Positions 34,855-44,016 of a stretch of 64,000 bases of DNA are shown piece after piece. The stretch is from Methanobacterium bryantii (lineage in GTDB: Archaea > Methanobacteriota > Methanobacteria > Methanobacteriales > Methanobacteriaceae). The notes beneath the pieces are model-generated. The model saw only the letters and a list, made by a program, of their open reading frames with translations. It was not told where the DNA came from and did not search any database. The first letter of the stretch is position 1. Each line of letters starts with the position of its first letter. The position numbers and the translations under genes were made by a program. The stretch is from positions 50,668 to 114,667 of the forward strand of contig NZ_LMVM01000002.1 in NCBI RefSeq assembly GCF_002287175.1. The letters run 5' to 3'.

Positions 34855-35463
34855 ATGACGGACATTACACCATTAACTCAAGAACTTCAAGACACAATAA
34901 AGAAGGATATGATACAAGGATACCGTGACGAAGAAGGCCAAAAAGCATATCCAAAACTCACAGAAGCAGCAACATGGTATAAAGTAAGCTATGACAGTTT
35001 AAAACAAAAAGCTCGAAAATGGAACTGGAGACAAAAACGAGAAGAATACCAAAACAAAGTGAAACGAAAAGTAGCTGAGAAAAAGGAAATAGACAAGTTA
35101 AGTGAATCTGAAGCTGAAGCTATTGTAGTTGAAGATATTAAGTTTAATCGAACTGCTAATAAGTTAAGACGTGAAGCTGATAAACAATTAGACTTATTAG
35201 ATAAAGGAGAGGTTATTATTAAAGTTCTTGAAGATGGAACTTTGATAAAAGGAAGGCCATCTAATACTCCTTATCAATTGATGAATTTAGGTAGGGCATT
35301 GGAATCTGCTCAAAAAGTTTCCAAACTAGCAGCAGGAGAACCTACAGAACATACTAAAGAAGAAATAAATGGCACCATTAAACAAGAACCTATTGATAAA
35401 TTTAACAACATCATGGATAAAGCATTGGAAAAATTAGATGAGCCGGTACAACATGGCGAATAA
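34855..35463 (+). CDS. Terminase small subunit
   Basis: 202 residues. The N-terminal HTH-like part (YPKLTEAATWYKVSYDSLKQKARKW) recognises packaging-initiation DNA in this family; a long coiled coil and a terminase-binding tail follow. Directly upstream of the large subunit. Identified by domain pattern and position. Confidence 0.8.
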   Translation: MTDITPLTQELQDTIKKDMIQGYRDEEGQKAYPKLTEAATWYKVSYDSLKQKARKWNWRQKREEYQNKVKRKVAEKKEIDKLSESEAEAIVVEDIKFNRTANKLRREADKQLDLLDKGEVIIKVLEDGTLIKGRPSNTPYQLMNLGRALESAQKVSKLAAGEPTEHTKEEINGTIKQEPIDKFNNIMDKALEKLDEPVQHGE

Positions 35464-35477
35464 AGGAGGGGCCTATC

Positions 35478-36908
35478 TTGGCAGAATTAAACCTAGGGCC
35501 CATTACTCAATATGATAAAGATATGCTCCAGCTTACATTAATAGACAATCCTTACATCCCTGAAGAAATCAAAAAAGGAGTTTTAGGTTATCCTCAACAA
35601 TTAAAGAGTTTAATCTATCTTAACCGGCCTATAGTGAATGATTATCATAGTATACTTATAGGTGGAGAAGCTTACGGTGGAAAAACCTTATTTGGAGCAG
35701 TCTTATCTTTAAGATTTATTCATTTAAAAGGATTTAAAGGATTAAACACTCGTAAAAATTATGATGACTTAACAGAAGAAAGCGTTGATAGTATTTGGGG
35801 ATACATTGGACTCTGGAATGAAGAATTAGAAAAAAAAGATAGACTTAAAATAAAATTAAACCCCCCACGAATAAAAAGCAAAGAAGGCGGATTATTAGCT
35901 TTTAGAGCTTTTGACAATATAAAGAAAAAAGAAAAAACAAGAAGTAAAAGCTATCAACAAATCTGCAATGATGAAGCCCCAGAAATAGATAAACGAATAT
36001 TAACATTTCAAGGTAGAAGTCTACGACAACAAGCAGATTCAAGATTCCCTAAATCCATTATAAGTTTTGGAAACCCTCAATACGACCCTAAAACATATCG
36101 TTTAAATGAAAGCAGTCAACGATTCCTTAATGAATTTGTAGAAGGACCATATGTTTATGTGCCTATGGGCTGGAAAACAAACCCTTACATTAATCAGGAA
36201 GAATTCAAAGCCAGTATGAAGGATTTGGATGAAATTGATAAACAAAGTCAGATGGAAGGTAACTGGCATTATATTTACAGTAAAGGCCAATTAATAGATA
36301 TAAACACTTTAAACGACTTCCTTAAACCAACATTTACCGGTAACTCTTTTTCAATATTAAGTATAGATTTAGCAGGTAGGGGTAAAGATAAATTTGTAGT
36401 CTCAACCCTTACATTGGATATAAATACAAATCGAATAATGATAGATAATATAAGCCAAACAGTAGGAACCTCAACAGAATACCTTATAGAAGGGCATGTA
36501 CTGGAAGATAAGCAAAGAGGCATCCACCCATCATTATGTATTATTGAGATGGAACCCGGTAGTTGGGTTGATACTGAAAAATATTGGACTGAATTTTTTA
36601 ATCAATTAAATATTGCAGTGCATCCTAAAAAACCAGTAGGTTCTAAGTTTAATAGGGCAAGGCCATTAATTAGAGAGATGAGTCAAGGCCACATATTAAT
36701 TAATCAATTATTAGATGAGAAGGAATATACTGAATCAAGTTATAAAAAGACTTATTATAATTTGTTAAAAGAAGAAATCAGTAGTTTATCTCCACTTATG
36801 AAAGTATCCCCTAACATTATTGATAGTTTAAGTCAGGGGCGGAATTTCCTTAGGGATGAGTTACAGGTTCAGAATGGTACTAGTGGTATGAAAACAGCGA
36901 GAGTGTAA
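35478..36908 (+). CDS. Terminase large subunit
   Basis: 476 residues, TTG start after AAAGGAGGGG. Walker A is GGEAYGGKT (62-70) and Walker B QICNDEAPE (161-169, catalytic Glu). The nuclease domain opens with ILSIDLAG (Asp297), and further acids lie in CIIEMEPG. It powers DNA translocation into the head and cuts the concatemer. Confidence 0.93.
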   Translation: MAELNLGPITQYDKDMLQLTLIDNPYIPEEIKKGVLGYPQQLKSLIYLNRPIVNDYHSILIGGEAYGGKTLFGAVLSLRFIHLKGFKGLNTRKNYDDLTEESVDSIWGYIGLWNEELEKKDRLKIKLNPPRIKSKEGGLLAFRAFDNIKKKEKTRSKSYQQICNDEAPEIDKRILTFQGRSLRQQADSRFPKSIISFGNPQYDPKTYRLNESSQRFLNEFVEGPYVYVPMGWKTNPYINQEEFKASMKDLDEIDKQSQMEGNWHYIYSKGQLIDINTLNDFLKPTFTGNSFSILSIDLAGRGKDKFVVSTLTLDINTNRIMIDNISQTVGTSTEYLIEGHVLEDKQRGIHPSLCIIEMEPGSWVDTEKYWTEFFNQLNIAVHPKKPVGSKFNRARPLIREMSQGHILINQLLDEKEYTESSYKKTYYNLLKEEISSLSPLMKVSPNIIDSLSQGRNFLRDELQVQNGTSGMKTARV

Positions 36909-36911
36909 AAC

Positions 36912-38456
36912 ATGTTTATGATACAAGGACAAACAGTCAATAAAGAAGTAGAGATGATAAAATCCACCCTCGACAACACAGCTAACGCTAAATTGCAAAT
37001 AGCAACAGGCTCTGATAAAAAAGATACCAGTACCAAACAGAAATACTTAACCCCTCCAATTAAACCATTACTCGCTTCATACTACTTTGATAAAAATTTA
37101 ATGCTAGCTCGGAGTTGCAATATACTCGCTGAAGATTTAATATTAGGTAATGTAATCAATATTAATATTAAAGATGAATCAGATGAAAACGAAGAATCAA
37201 CTGATATTGACATTTCAAATATTATTAATAGTATTGAAAAATCCCAACTAGAAATCAGCTACATGTGTGGAGACTATGAACTAACTGGAGCCGGTTGTTG
37301 TAAGATACTTAAATTTGAAGAACAAGATGAATTCAGGTTAATACAGTTACCAATGGAAAGTTTACAAGTAATTAAAGTTGTTGATGAGAAACTACAATCA
37401 ACACCTATCTATTTAATCGAACAGAGTATGGGAATAACTGATAAAACTTACTACAAAATAGTGGGTGAAACCTACCCTGAAGAATATATTAGTTATGATG
37501 GAAAAGAACTAGGCTTAGCTTGGTGGATTGGTGGAGATAACTTTTACAAATTCTTCAAAAAACCAGTATGGCTACAGTCCATTGAATCAATGAATAGTCA
37601 AATTGCTTTAGAATCTCTTGATACAGAAAAGATTAACAGTGGAAATAACGTTAATGGGGTACTGTTCTTTAATAAACAGGGAGCATTACCAATATCCACC
37701 TTCCCTCAAACTACTGAAGGGGAAACAGAAGATACAGATCCAACCTATGCTCAACTAAAAGCAATAGCTGAAATGAGTGGAGCGCAAACAATCGCATCTG
37801 AGTTAAAATCAGCAGGTATAGGCACAGCCGTACTCTATGAAGAAACACGTGACGCCATGTCTATGAATTATGTTAAAATAAGTGATGACAATTACAGTTA
37901 TTTACAAGATAAAGCTAAAGGAGCAGACCAAAAGATAATATCTAGCTTTGGAATACCTCGTGAACGGTATATGATTAATGATATTAAAGAATCTATGAAT
38001 AGTCAGAAGACCGCTGCGTTTTGGGAGATTTACACTAAGTCTTTGAATGCTAAACAGTTAATTTATGAAGATGGCTTACTTGAAGTTATCAGTGAATGTT
38101 ATCCTACTTTAGAACATGAGTTGGATATTGATATTGAAGTTCCAATGTTCAGCGAATTAGTTAATGCTAAGATTAGTGTTTTCACTGATTTGTTCATGAA
38201 AGGCTTAATAACACTTAAACAGACTATTATATTATTATCTAAGTATGTATCGGATTTAAATGTTGAGGATTACGATTTCAGCAACCCAATATACGATATG
38301 CGTTTCTTCCAAGGCAAACCACTCGATGACTATGGTTTAACTGGAGAATTAACACCTGAACAACAAGAAGAGTATGATAGTGCAACAGGATTAATGCCAG
38401 TTACTGAATCTACGGACGGGGGGAATCCAGTATTAAGTCCTCAATCAATCGATTAA
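36912..38456 (+). CDS. Portal protein
   Basis: 514 residues. Features of PBSX/HK97-type portals are YYFDKNLMLARSCNILAEDL, the YMCGDYELTGAGCC region and SFGIPRERYMINDIKESMNSQKTAAFWEIY. It forms the dodecameric ring for DNA passage. The gene contains a C-GGGGGG run (38417-38423) near its end where a -1 slip would fuse it to the next reading frame. Confidence 0.88.
   Translation: MFMIQGQTVNKEVEMIKSTLDNTANAKLQIATGSDKKDTSTKQKYLTPPIKPLLASYYFDKNLMLARSCNILAEDLILGNVININIKDESDENEESTDIDISNIINSIEKSQLEISYMCGDYELTGAGCCKILKFEEQDEFRLIQLPMESLQVIKVVDEKLQSTPIYLIEQSMGITDKTYYKIVGETYPEEYISYDGKELGLAWWIGGDNFYKFFKKPVWLQSIESMNSQIALESLDTEKINSGNNVNGVLFFNKQGALPISTFPQTTEGETEDTDPTYAQLKAIAEMSGAQTIASELKSAGIGTAVLYEETRDAMSMNYVKISDDNYSYLQDKAKGADQKIISSFGIPRERYMINDIKESMNSQKTAAFWEIYTKSLNAKQLIYEDGLLEVISECYPTLEHELDIDIEVPMFSELVNAKISVFTDLFMKGLITLKQTIILLSKYVSDLNVEDYDFSNPIYDMRFFQGKPLDDYGLTGELTPEQQEEYDSATGLMPVTESTDGGNPVLSPQSID
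38417..38423 (+). promoter_or_regulatory. Possible -1 frameshift site (portal to head morphogenesis)
   Basis: C GGG GGG in the portal frame, followed in the -1 frame by a continuous open frame into the head-morphogenesis protein. The alternative reading is that the G-run is a Shine-Dalgarno for an ATT start at 38432. Confidence 0.4.
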
Positions 38457-39268
38457 AACGATTACAACTAATCAAAGCTAAACAACCCCTTTATAACAGA
38501 TTACAGATCTATAACAATAATCTCATAGATAAAAAAGTAAACCTAGCATATGACAACCACGACGCAATTGACAACGCCAACTATGATAGTTTCAGCAAAC
38601 AAACAGTATACACAACAATATACAACCTAAACCACCCCAACACAGTAAAAGACTTCCAAAGATTAATTAAAAGTCCATTAACCAATAACGATGCACTCTA
38701 TAAAAATTTAACACGAATGTCCGCAGATAAAGTAACAAAAGTTATCAGTGAAAAGGAAACCGAACGAGTATTAAAGAATTTAGAATATGTTGAGAAGACT
38801 TTAAACCAAGCACAAGTCGATATAACAAAATTCAATTCTCAAGCCAGTAAATTAAGTAGTACAGTATCAAGACAATCTATTCTAGAAAGAAGTTTAAGCA
38901 ATGGCAAAATGTATTCAGGACGTGAACTATCCTACAAAGAACTTAACAACCTTTCAAAAGACTTAGAAAAATACAAACAAACACATATCGAAGATCAACT
39001 CTGGCAAGATGCAAACAAAAACGCAATAGAAAACGGATTAGACCCAGTAATGACACATAAAGTATGGGTATGGTCACAGTTAGAGAAGACAAGACATTCA
39101 GGCATGGAAGGCGTGACTGTGGGTATTGATGAAATGTTCGATGTTGTAAATGATGTTACAGGCGATACAGACCAGTTAAGATTCCCTCGTGACGTTGAAA
39201 ACGATAGTAATGGTTGTAGTAATGTTTGTAATTGTGGTTGTGATGTTGAGTATGTTAAACTAGATTAA
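38432..39268 (+). CDS. Head morphogenesis (Mu F/SPP1 gp7-like) protein, start uncertain
   Basis: The frame is open from 38408 to the TAA at 39268 with protein-like composition throughout, but has no ATG, GTG or TTG before 38717. The C-terminus (MTHKVWVWSQLEKTRHSGMEGVTV ... FDVV) matches the Mu F/gp7 pattern, which ends in a Cys-rich tail (CSNVCNCGC). The ATG at 38717 lacks a ribosome binding site and would discard ~95 residues. I place the start provisionally at ATT 38432 (278 residues), 8 nt after GGGGGG; a portal fusion by -1 frameshift is the other option. The protein is a minor head component. Confidence 0.6.
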   Translation: MKSSINRLKRLQLIKAKQPLYNRLQIYNNNLIDKKVNLAYDNHDAIDNANYDSFSKQTVYTTIYNLNHPNTVKDFQRLIKSPLTNNDALYKNLTRMSADKVTKVISEKETERVLKNLEYVEKTLNQAQVDITKFNSQASKLSSTVSRQSILERSLSNGKMYSGRELSYKELNNLSKDLEKYKQTHIEDQLWQDANKNAIENGLDPVMTHKVWVWSQLEKTRHSGMEGVTVGIDEMFDVVNDVTGDTDQLRFPRDVENDSNGCSNVCNCGCDVEYVKLD

Positions 39269-39281
39269 ATTAGGGGATTAT

Positions 39282-39452
39282 ATGAAATTAAACCAAATCA
39301 ATTTAGTATTGGGCATTATTGCAGGGTTTATGTGGCTTCCAGCAATTATTGTATATGGGAATACTCCTTTAACCATGATTGATAAAATGGTTTTTGGTTC
39401 GACTATGATTTATTTTATTTTGGGATCGATATATGTTGGATCAGAGATATAA
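39282..39452 (+). CDS. 56-residue membrane protein
   Basis: ATG after TAGGGGATT. Two hydrophobic helices (LVLGIIAGFMWLPAIIVY and STMIYFILGSIYVG). Function unknown; lies between head genes. Confidence 0.6.
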   Translation: MKLNQINLVLGIIAGFMWLPAIIVYGNTPLTMIDKMVFGSTMIYFILGSIYVGSEI

Positions 39453-39688
39453 TTTGAACAAACTCACAATTGAACTTACTTCATTTTGTAGTATTTTGAA
39501 CCCGTGACAAATCGTAACGGTTTGAACATTGTTTATTTTTATACTATTTTTATATTGATTAATTGAACAGTTATACAATTTTAGCACATTTAAAAATGGA
39601 TTTTACGTTCAAATAAAAACGTAGATCGTTATAGTGAAATTTAACGAAGTTTATTCTATTAATAAAAAAGATGGGGATGTGAATAATT
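39453..39688 (+). other. Non-coding gap with 13-nt repeat, copy 2
   Basis: 236 bp without a gene. Contains a small ACGTT/AACGT hairpin and TAGATCGTTATAG (39622-39634), also found at 29159-29171 with similar following sequence. A separate promoter or leader for the next three genes is plausible. Confidence 0.45.
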
Positions 39689-40354
39689 ATGCCAGTTATT
39701 GGAGGATACGACCCAACAGACAAAGATAACAACGGAAATGAAAAAACAAAATGGGTTACAGTCACCGAATTTGTAAGTGGGGTTATTAAACGTAAAGCGT
39801 TGGATACGGTTGTTAGGGATGGTGAGGGGCAAATAGCAGACCCATCAAAACCAACCCTACAAGCAGGTGAAAATCATATAGGTGAAGTTGGAGGGAATAC
39901 TAAAATTTTAAGAATGAATCCAACCATACAAACCACATTATATACGTCTGGAACGGTTATAGGTGGCTTAATAACACTTACTGAAGCCATGCGAAAAAAT
40001 GCAGGAACAGGATTAATATCTAACCTTGTTGGTAGGGTTGCATCAAATGTTATTACACCGGCACTTGAAATAACATTCTTTTCAGATAATCCATCATCAT
40101 CTACTGTTGCGGATGGTCAAACTTATATTTTAAATTCTGAGGATATAGATAAATGTGTAGCTACTTTTAATCTTAATCCATCGGATTATGTTTTAACTGG
40201 GGGAACTTATAGGGCAAAAAGTTCAGATTCTTACCAGGGTGTTGAATCTATCTCAACTAGTCAAAATTTATATGCGGTGATTGTTGCTAAAGCAGACGTA
40301 ACATTCCCTTCAACTAAAGCATTACATATTAAATTAGATGAATTGAGGGATTAA
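39689..40354 (+). CDS. Virion structural protein, possible head decoration
   Basis: 221 residues. Strand-rich with NTKILRMNPTIQTTLYTSGTVIGGLITLTEAMR and a domain reading ITPALEITFFSDNPSSST, DGQTYILNSEDIDKCV, as in structural proteins of some tailed phages. Position between head morphogenesis and protease genes suggests a capsid-associated role. Family not firmly recognised. Confidence 0.5.
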   Translation: MPVIGGYDPTDKDNNGNEKTKWVTVTEFVSGVIKRKALDTVVRDGEGQIADPSKPTLQAGENHIGEVGGNTKILRMNPTIQTTLYTSGTVIGGLITLTEAMRKNAGTGLISNLVGRVASNVITPALEITFFSDNPSSSTVADGQTYILNSEDIDKCVATFNLNPSDYVLTGGTYRAKSSDSYQGVESISTSQNLYAVIVAKADVTFPSTKALHIKLDELRD

Positions 40355-40355
40355 C

Positions 40356-41357
40356 TTGGTATTGACTGATGGTAAGAAAGTCATACTGTCAAGTACCATA
40401 TTAAAAAGTATCCCAATCACTTTTTTACGAAATAGTATAGCATATGACCAAAACTTTAACCTAGTTCAAGCAAATACGCCTCGTTTCTGGACGATTAACG
40501 GCAATATGGGTTTAATGATAGAATCCTCTACAACTAACATATTACCCGCCGGATTAAGTCAAACATTTAATCAGGCATGGACATCTGGAAATTTAAACGG
40601 AACTTATGTAATTTCTATAAAAGGAAGTTCAGGAAATTTAACTTTATCTGGCGGGGCAACAGGTACAGTTACAGCAGGAAATAGTCTTGTTTTCACAGTA
40701 ACAAATAGTACAGTTACATTCACACCTTCAAATAATCCCACTTATTCTCAATTAGAAAATAAAAAATACCCTACGAGTTGGACTCTTGGAGGAACTACAA
40801 GAGCGGCAGAAACACTTACAGTATCTACAAATGGTTTAAATTTATCAGAAGGAACAGTAGAACTTGAATTTATAATAAATGATAGTTTTAAAGATGCTAC
40901 AGCACCATCACACCGTATTTTTTACACAGGAATAGGTTCTAGCCAAGATATATTTTCATTACGAAACACTGCCGGTAATTTTGGAGCTGCAATAAGTAAT
41001 CACAGTGGAGTAGCAGCAACCGTAACAGTAGCTTCATCAACTTTAGCAAATGTGATACACAAAGCTACAATGGGATGGAAATCAACAGTTTTAGACTTAA
41101 CTATAGATGGTAACAGTGCAGGAACACCAAAAACAAATCCTTCATTACCAAGTTTAAAATCAGATAAAATATACATAGGTTCTGATGCATCGGCTGCGCA
41201 ACAAGCAGACACAATAATAAAAACAATATGTTTATCAAACAAATATAGGACTATTCAGGAACGGAATGCAAGAGCTAACTTAAAAGCATATCCTCTGGAT
41301 AGAAATGTGTTTGCATTTATTTCACTTGAATCCAATATACGGGGTGTTGCACCATGA
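40356..41357 (+). CDS. LamG/lectin-like virion protein
   Basis: 333 residues, TTG start. A beta-rich N-terminal part is followed by a concanavalin-like domain of ~160 residues: SEGTVELEFIIN, HRIFYTG, DIFSLRNTAGNFGAAIS, HKATMGWKSTVLDLTIDGN and DKIYIGSDA. Such domains bind sugars. Placed in the head module, it may decorate the capsid and bind the cell surface. Confidence 0.65.
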   Translation: MVLTDGKKVILSSTILKSIPITFLRNSIAYDQNFNLVQANTPRFWTINGNMGLMIESSTTNILPAGLSQTFNQAWTSGNLNGTYVISIKGSSGNLTLSGGATGTVTAGNSLVFTVTNSTVTFTPSNNPTYSQLENKKYPTSWTLGGTTRAAETLTVSTNGLNLSEGTVELEFIINDSFKDATAPSHRIFYTGIGSSQDIFSLRNTAGNFGAAISNHSGVAATVTVASSTLANVIHKATMGWKSTVLDLTIDGNSAGTPKTNPSLPSLKSDKIYIGSDASAAQQADTIIKTICLSNKYRTIQERNARANLKAYPLDRNVFAFISLESNIRGVAP

Positions 41358-41656
41358 GAATATCAGAAACAACTCCCTCAAATATAGAACTAACTTTTAC
41401 AGAAGAAGAAGAACAAAATTCATTATTTCAAACAGCTTTAGAAAAAATAAGAAATTTATTTGATTCTGTTGGTGAGGATGGAACTGTAAATGTGGAATTG
41501 ATAGATGCAAGAACACTTCAGATAGTAGGGATGAAAATAGACGCTATACGTCAAATACTGTGTGGCGATGTTGATCCAACTGCTGATTTAAGTGAATGTC
41601 CTAGGTTTGTTTTAGGTGATGTTGATCCAGTTCCTGATGAAGGAGAAGTAATTTAA
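41354..41656 (+). CDS. 100-residue protein, unknown
   Basis: Overlaps the lectin-like gene by 4 bp (ATGA). Acidic, with a repeated GDVDPTAD/GDVDPVPD element near the C-terminus. Probably a virion accessory protein; not recognised. Confidence 0.6.
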   Translation: MRISETTPSNIELTFTEEEEQNSLFQTALEKIRNLFDSVGEDGTVNVELIDARTLQIVGMKIDAIRQILCGDVDPTADLSECPRFVLGDVDPVPDEGEVI

Positions 41657-41739
41657 ACTTCTTAATTTTTTTGAGATTACTAATATACTAATTTTTTATT
41701 TCTAATTTTTTAAACTCCACAGAAAAGGGAGGTGATATT

Positions 41740-42954
41740 ATTGTAACTTACGACACCAAAAAAGACGCACTATACATCGAATGCGTAGTCCTAGCAAACG
41801 GCGAAACAGACCCCGAACTATACAAAGACAGCCAAGGCGACACATGGGACCATAAAACAATAAAACAAGTATTCACAACAGAAGCAAACCAAAGCAGCCA
41901 CGACCTATTTCATGAAAAACAGAAAGTTGAGGGCGTGACCACGATTAGTAATTACATCTCAACAGAAGATAAAACAATCGCTGGAAGAACTGTACCTGCT
42001 GGGTCTTGGATTAAAGAATTGATGATTACTGATGATGACATTATTGAAATGATTAAATCTAATCAATTGAATGGTGTGTCCCCTAATTTTAGATTACATG
42101 TAAATGCAACCTGCTTAAAAGAAGTACAGGATGTTAAAGGTAATTTATTTTACAACAAAGACATTGAGAACAAAGAATGCATGAAACCTGTCTTTTTATC
42201 GTTGGTTGATGAACCGGCTAATGAATATGGCTTAAATGTGTATTCTTATGATAAATATCTTGAAAAAAGTAGAAAATCCAAAAATGGAGGTAAACCCATG
42301 GTTAATAAATTTAAGGAAATGTTAAAAAGTTTCGGTGAATCTGTTGTCAATTATGCTGATGGAATGGATGACTCTGAAACTGTTGAAATGGAAAAAGCAG
42401 ATGAAACCACAGAAACTGAATCTACAACAGAAAATACTGCAACTGAAACAACTACAGAATCAGTTGCAAATGAGAATGTACTCTCCGAAGAAAACTCATT
42501 TGAAGAAATAGAAAACAAAGTGAAGGCAGCAGTACAGGATAAATACTTCCCTGAAGACGAAAATGGAAATAAAACATATATTGGACTTGCATTAACTTTT
42601 AGTGATGCTGTAGTCATCCAAGAGTGGGATGAGGACAAATATTACAAAGTAGATTATAGCATTGATGGAGACACTGTAACATTAGGTGAATTACAGGAAG
42701 TTGAACTAAAATATGTGGTTAAAGGTTCAGAAGATGACACTACACAGACAGAATCTACAACTGAAACTACAACCGAAACAGCAGCTGAATCACAGAAAAG
42801 TAAACAGCCCAAAATAAAAATGCCTAAGATAAAAATAAACGAAACCAAATTAGACGATACAGAATTAGAAAAAGGAAAAGAAGAACGTGTTAATCACCTT
42901 GGATTCCCGATTAAAAGTACAAAAGAGTTAGCAAAAAACTCATTCAATTTCTAA
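41740..42954 (+). CDS. XkdF-like prohead protease with C-terminal scaffold region
   Basis: The frame from ATT/GTA at 41740 encodes ~404 residues. The protease part has ALYIECVVLANGETDPE, DLFHEKQKVEG and FLSLVDEPANEYG, the XkdF-type pattern. The rest is acidic, with Thr/Glu repeats (ETTETESTTENT), as in scaffolds. A perfect GGAGGTGA (41728-41735) precedes the start, but the codon at the usual 5-nt spacing is TTG followed at once by TAA; the coding frame has ATT there. An in-frame GTG at 41935 would remove the N-terminal third of the protease. I treat ATT as the start, tentatively. Confidence 0.7.
   Translation: MVTYDTKKDALYIECVVLANGETDPELYKDSQGDTWDHKTIKQVFTTEANQSSHDLFHEKQKVEGVTTISNYISTEDKTIAGRTVPAGSWIKELMITDDDIIEMIKSNQLNGVSPNFRLHVNATCLKEVQDVKGNLFYNKDIENKECMKPVFLSLVDEPANEYGLNVYSYDKYLEKSRKSKNGGKPMVNKFKEMLKSFGESVVNYADGMDDSETVEMEKADETTETESTTENTATETTTESVANENVLSEENSFEEIENKVKAAVQDKYFPEDENGNKTYIGLALTFSDAVVIQEWDEDKYYKVDYSIDGDTVTLGELQEVELKYVVKGSEDDTTQTESTTETTTETAAESQKSKQPKIKMPKIKINETKLDDTELEKGKEERVNHLGFPIKSTKELAKNSFNF
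42298..42954 (+). CDS. Nested capsid scaffold protein (internal start)
   Basis: Inside the protease gene, in frame, GGAGGT (42286-42291) lies 6 nt before an ATG at 42298. Starting here gives a 218-residue acidic protein consisting of the scaffold-like part only (MVNKFKEMLKSFGESVVN ...). Lambda C/Nu3 and similar phages make scaffold from just such an internal start. Inferred from the site's quality and the domain border. Confidence 0.55.
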   Translation: MVNKFKEMLKSFGESVVNYADGMDDSETVEMEKADETTETESTTENTATETTTESVANENVLSEENSFEEIENKVKAAVQDKYFPEDENGNKTYIGLALTFSDAVVIQEWDEDKYYKVDYSIDGDTVTLGELQEVELKYVVKGSEDDTTQTESTTETTTETAAESQKSKQPKIKMPKIKINETKLDDTELEKGKEERVNHLGFPIKSTKELAKNSFNF

Positions 42955-42978
42955 AAAATATAATAAGGAGATGAAAAT

Positions 42979-43980
42979 ATGGCAGATTTAGCAAGTAAAT
43001 TTGGAAGCTCAGAAGATATTAACGAATTATTAGGATTATTACAGAAGGAAATGCAAAAAACCGCATACCCTCAAGATACAACAACCACAGCAGACATAAT
43101 CGAAATAGATTACGATACTGTAATTCAAAATAGGGAAATAGCAGAAGCTCCATTTTTAAGTTTTCTAGCAAACAAAGGACGAGTGCAAAGTAGTACAAGT
43201 GCAATCATAGGTTGGAGAGAAAAAGGGAATGGGAACAGCTCTAAATTCACAGATGAAAGGGGACTTATCTCTGGATCTCTCCCAGAATATGGGGGTAAAA
43301 CATGGGAGAAAAAATTTGCAAACATGAAAGTAATTACATATCCAATTGAAGTGTCTTTACTGGCTCAAATGGGTAATTCAAATGTAGATCTTGTAGATGA
43401 CGACAGACAAGATGGATATTTAGACATATCCGCACGAAGAGACAAAGCATTTTTACTTGGGGATCACACAGTAGATGCTAATAGTTATGATGGAATAAAT
43501 AAACTCGCCGAAAACAAAGAAGATATTGATGGGGAACCAATTTCTACAGATTATGTTGATGATATGCTTGATAGGGTCATTGCAAAAGGCGGGACTCCTG
43601 ATTGTATTGTTACAACTGCAAGAGTTGCAAGACAATTAACAAGAGAGCAACAGTTAAATGATATTACTGTTGGAAATCTTGAATTTGTTCCGGGGGGATG
43701 GATGGAATCTTACAAAGCCCCTACCGGATTAATACCCGTTATAACTAACAAAAATCTTGTTACATTAGATGAAGATGGCGAAGTAGATGCTACCAGTGAA
43801 GATATACTTGCAGTAGTAGATAGTAGTGCTGTTATTAACAAGAACTTATTGCCTGTTTCCGAGTTCCAATTAGGAATGACTAAACTTTCAAATGATTCAT
43901 TACTCGCTACTTTCACAGCATTTGGTATTCCTGCCCCTTGGAAATTAGGAGTAGTCCAGGGTATTGGTAAAGGCAGCTAA
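42979..43980 (+). CDS. Major capsid protein (HK97-like)
   Basis: 333 residues following the protease/scaffold gene, with AAGGAGATGAAA upstream. The E-loop-like region (SSKFTDERGLISGSLPEYGGK), the DISARRDKAFLLGDH helix and TPDCIVTTARVARQL fit HK97-type capsid proteins of PBSX-like phages. Assigned from pattern and position. Confidence 0.82.
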   Translation: MADLASKFGSSEDINELLGLLQKEMQKTAYPQDTTTTADIIEIDYDTVIQNREIAEAPFLSFLANKGRVQSSTSAIIGWREKGNGNSSKFTDERGLISGSLPEYGGKTWEKKFANMKVITYPIEVSLLAQMGNSNVDLVDDDRQDGYLDISARRDKAFLLGDHTVDANSYDGINKLAENKEDIDGEPISTDYVDDMLDRVIAKGGTPDCIVTTARVARQLTREQQLNDITVGNLEFVPGGWMESYKAPTGLIPVITNKNLVTLDEDGEVDATSEDILAVVDSSAVINKNLLPVSEFQLGMTKLSNDSLLATFTAFGIPAPWKLGVVQGIGKGS

Positions 43981-44016
43981 TATTATTTTAAAATAGTTTT
44001 TTGGAGGTAGTTTTAA

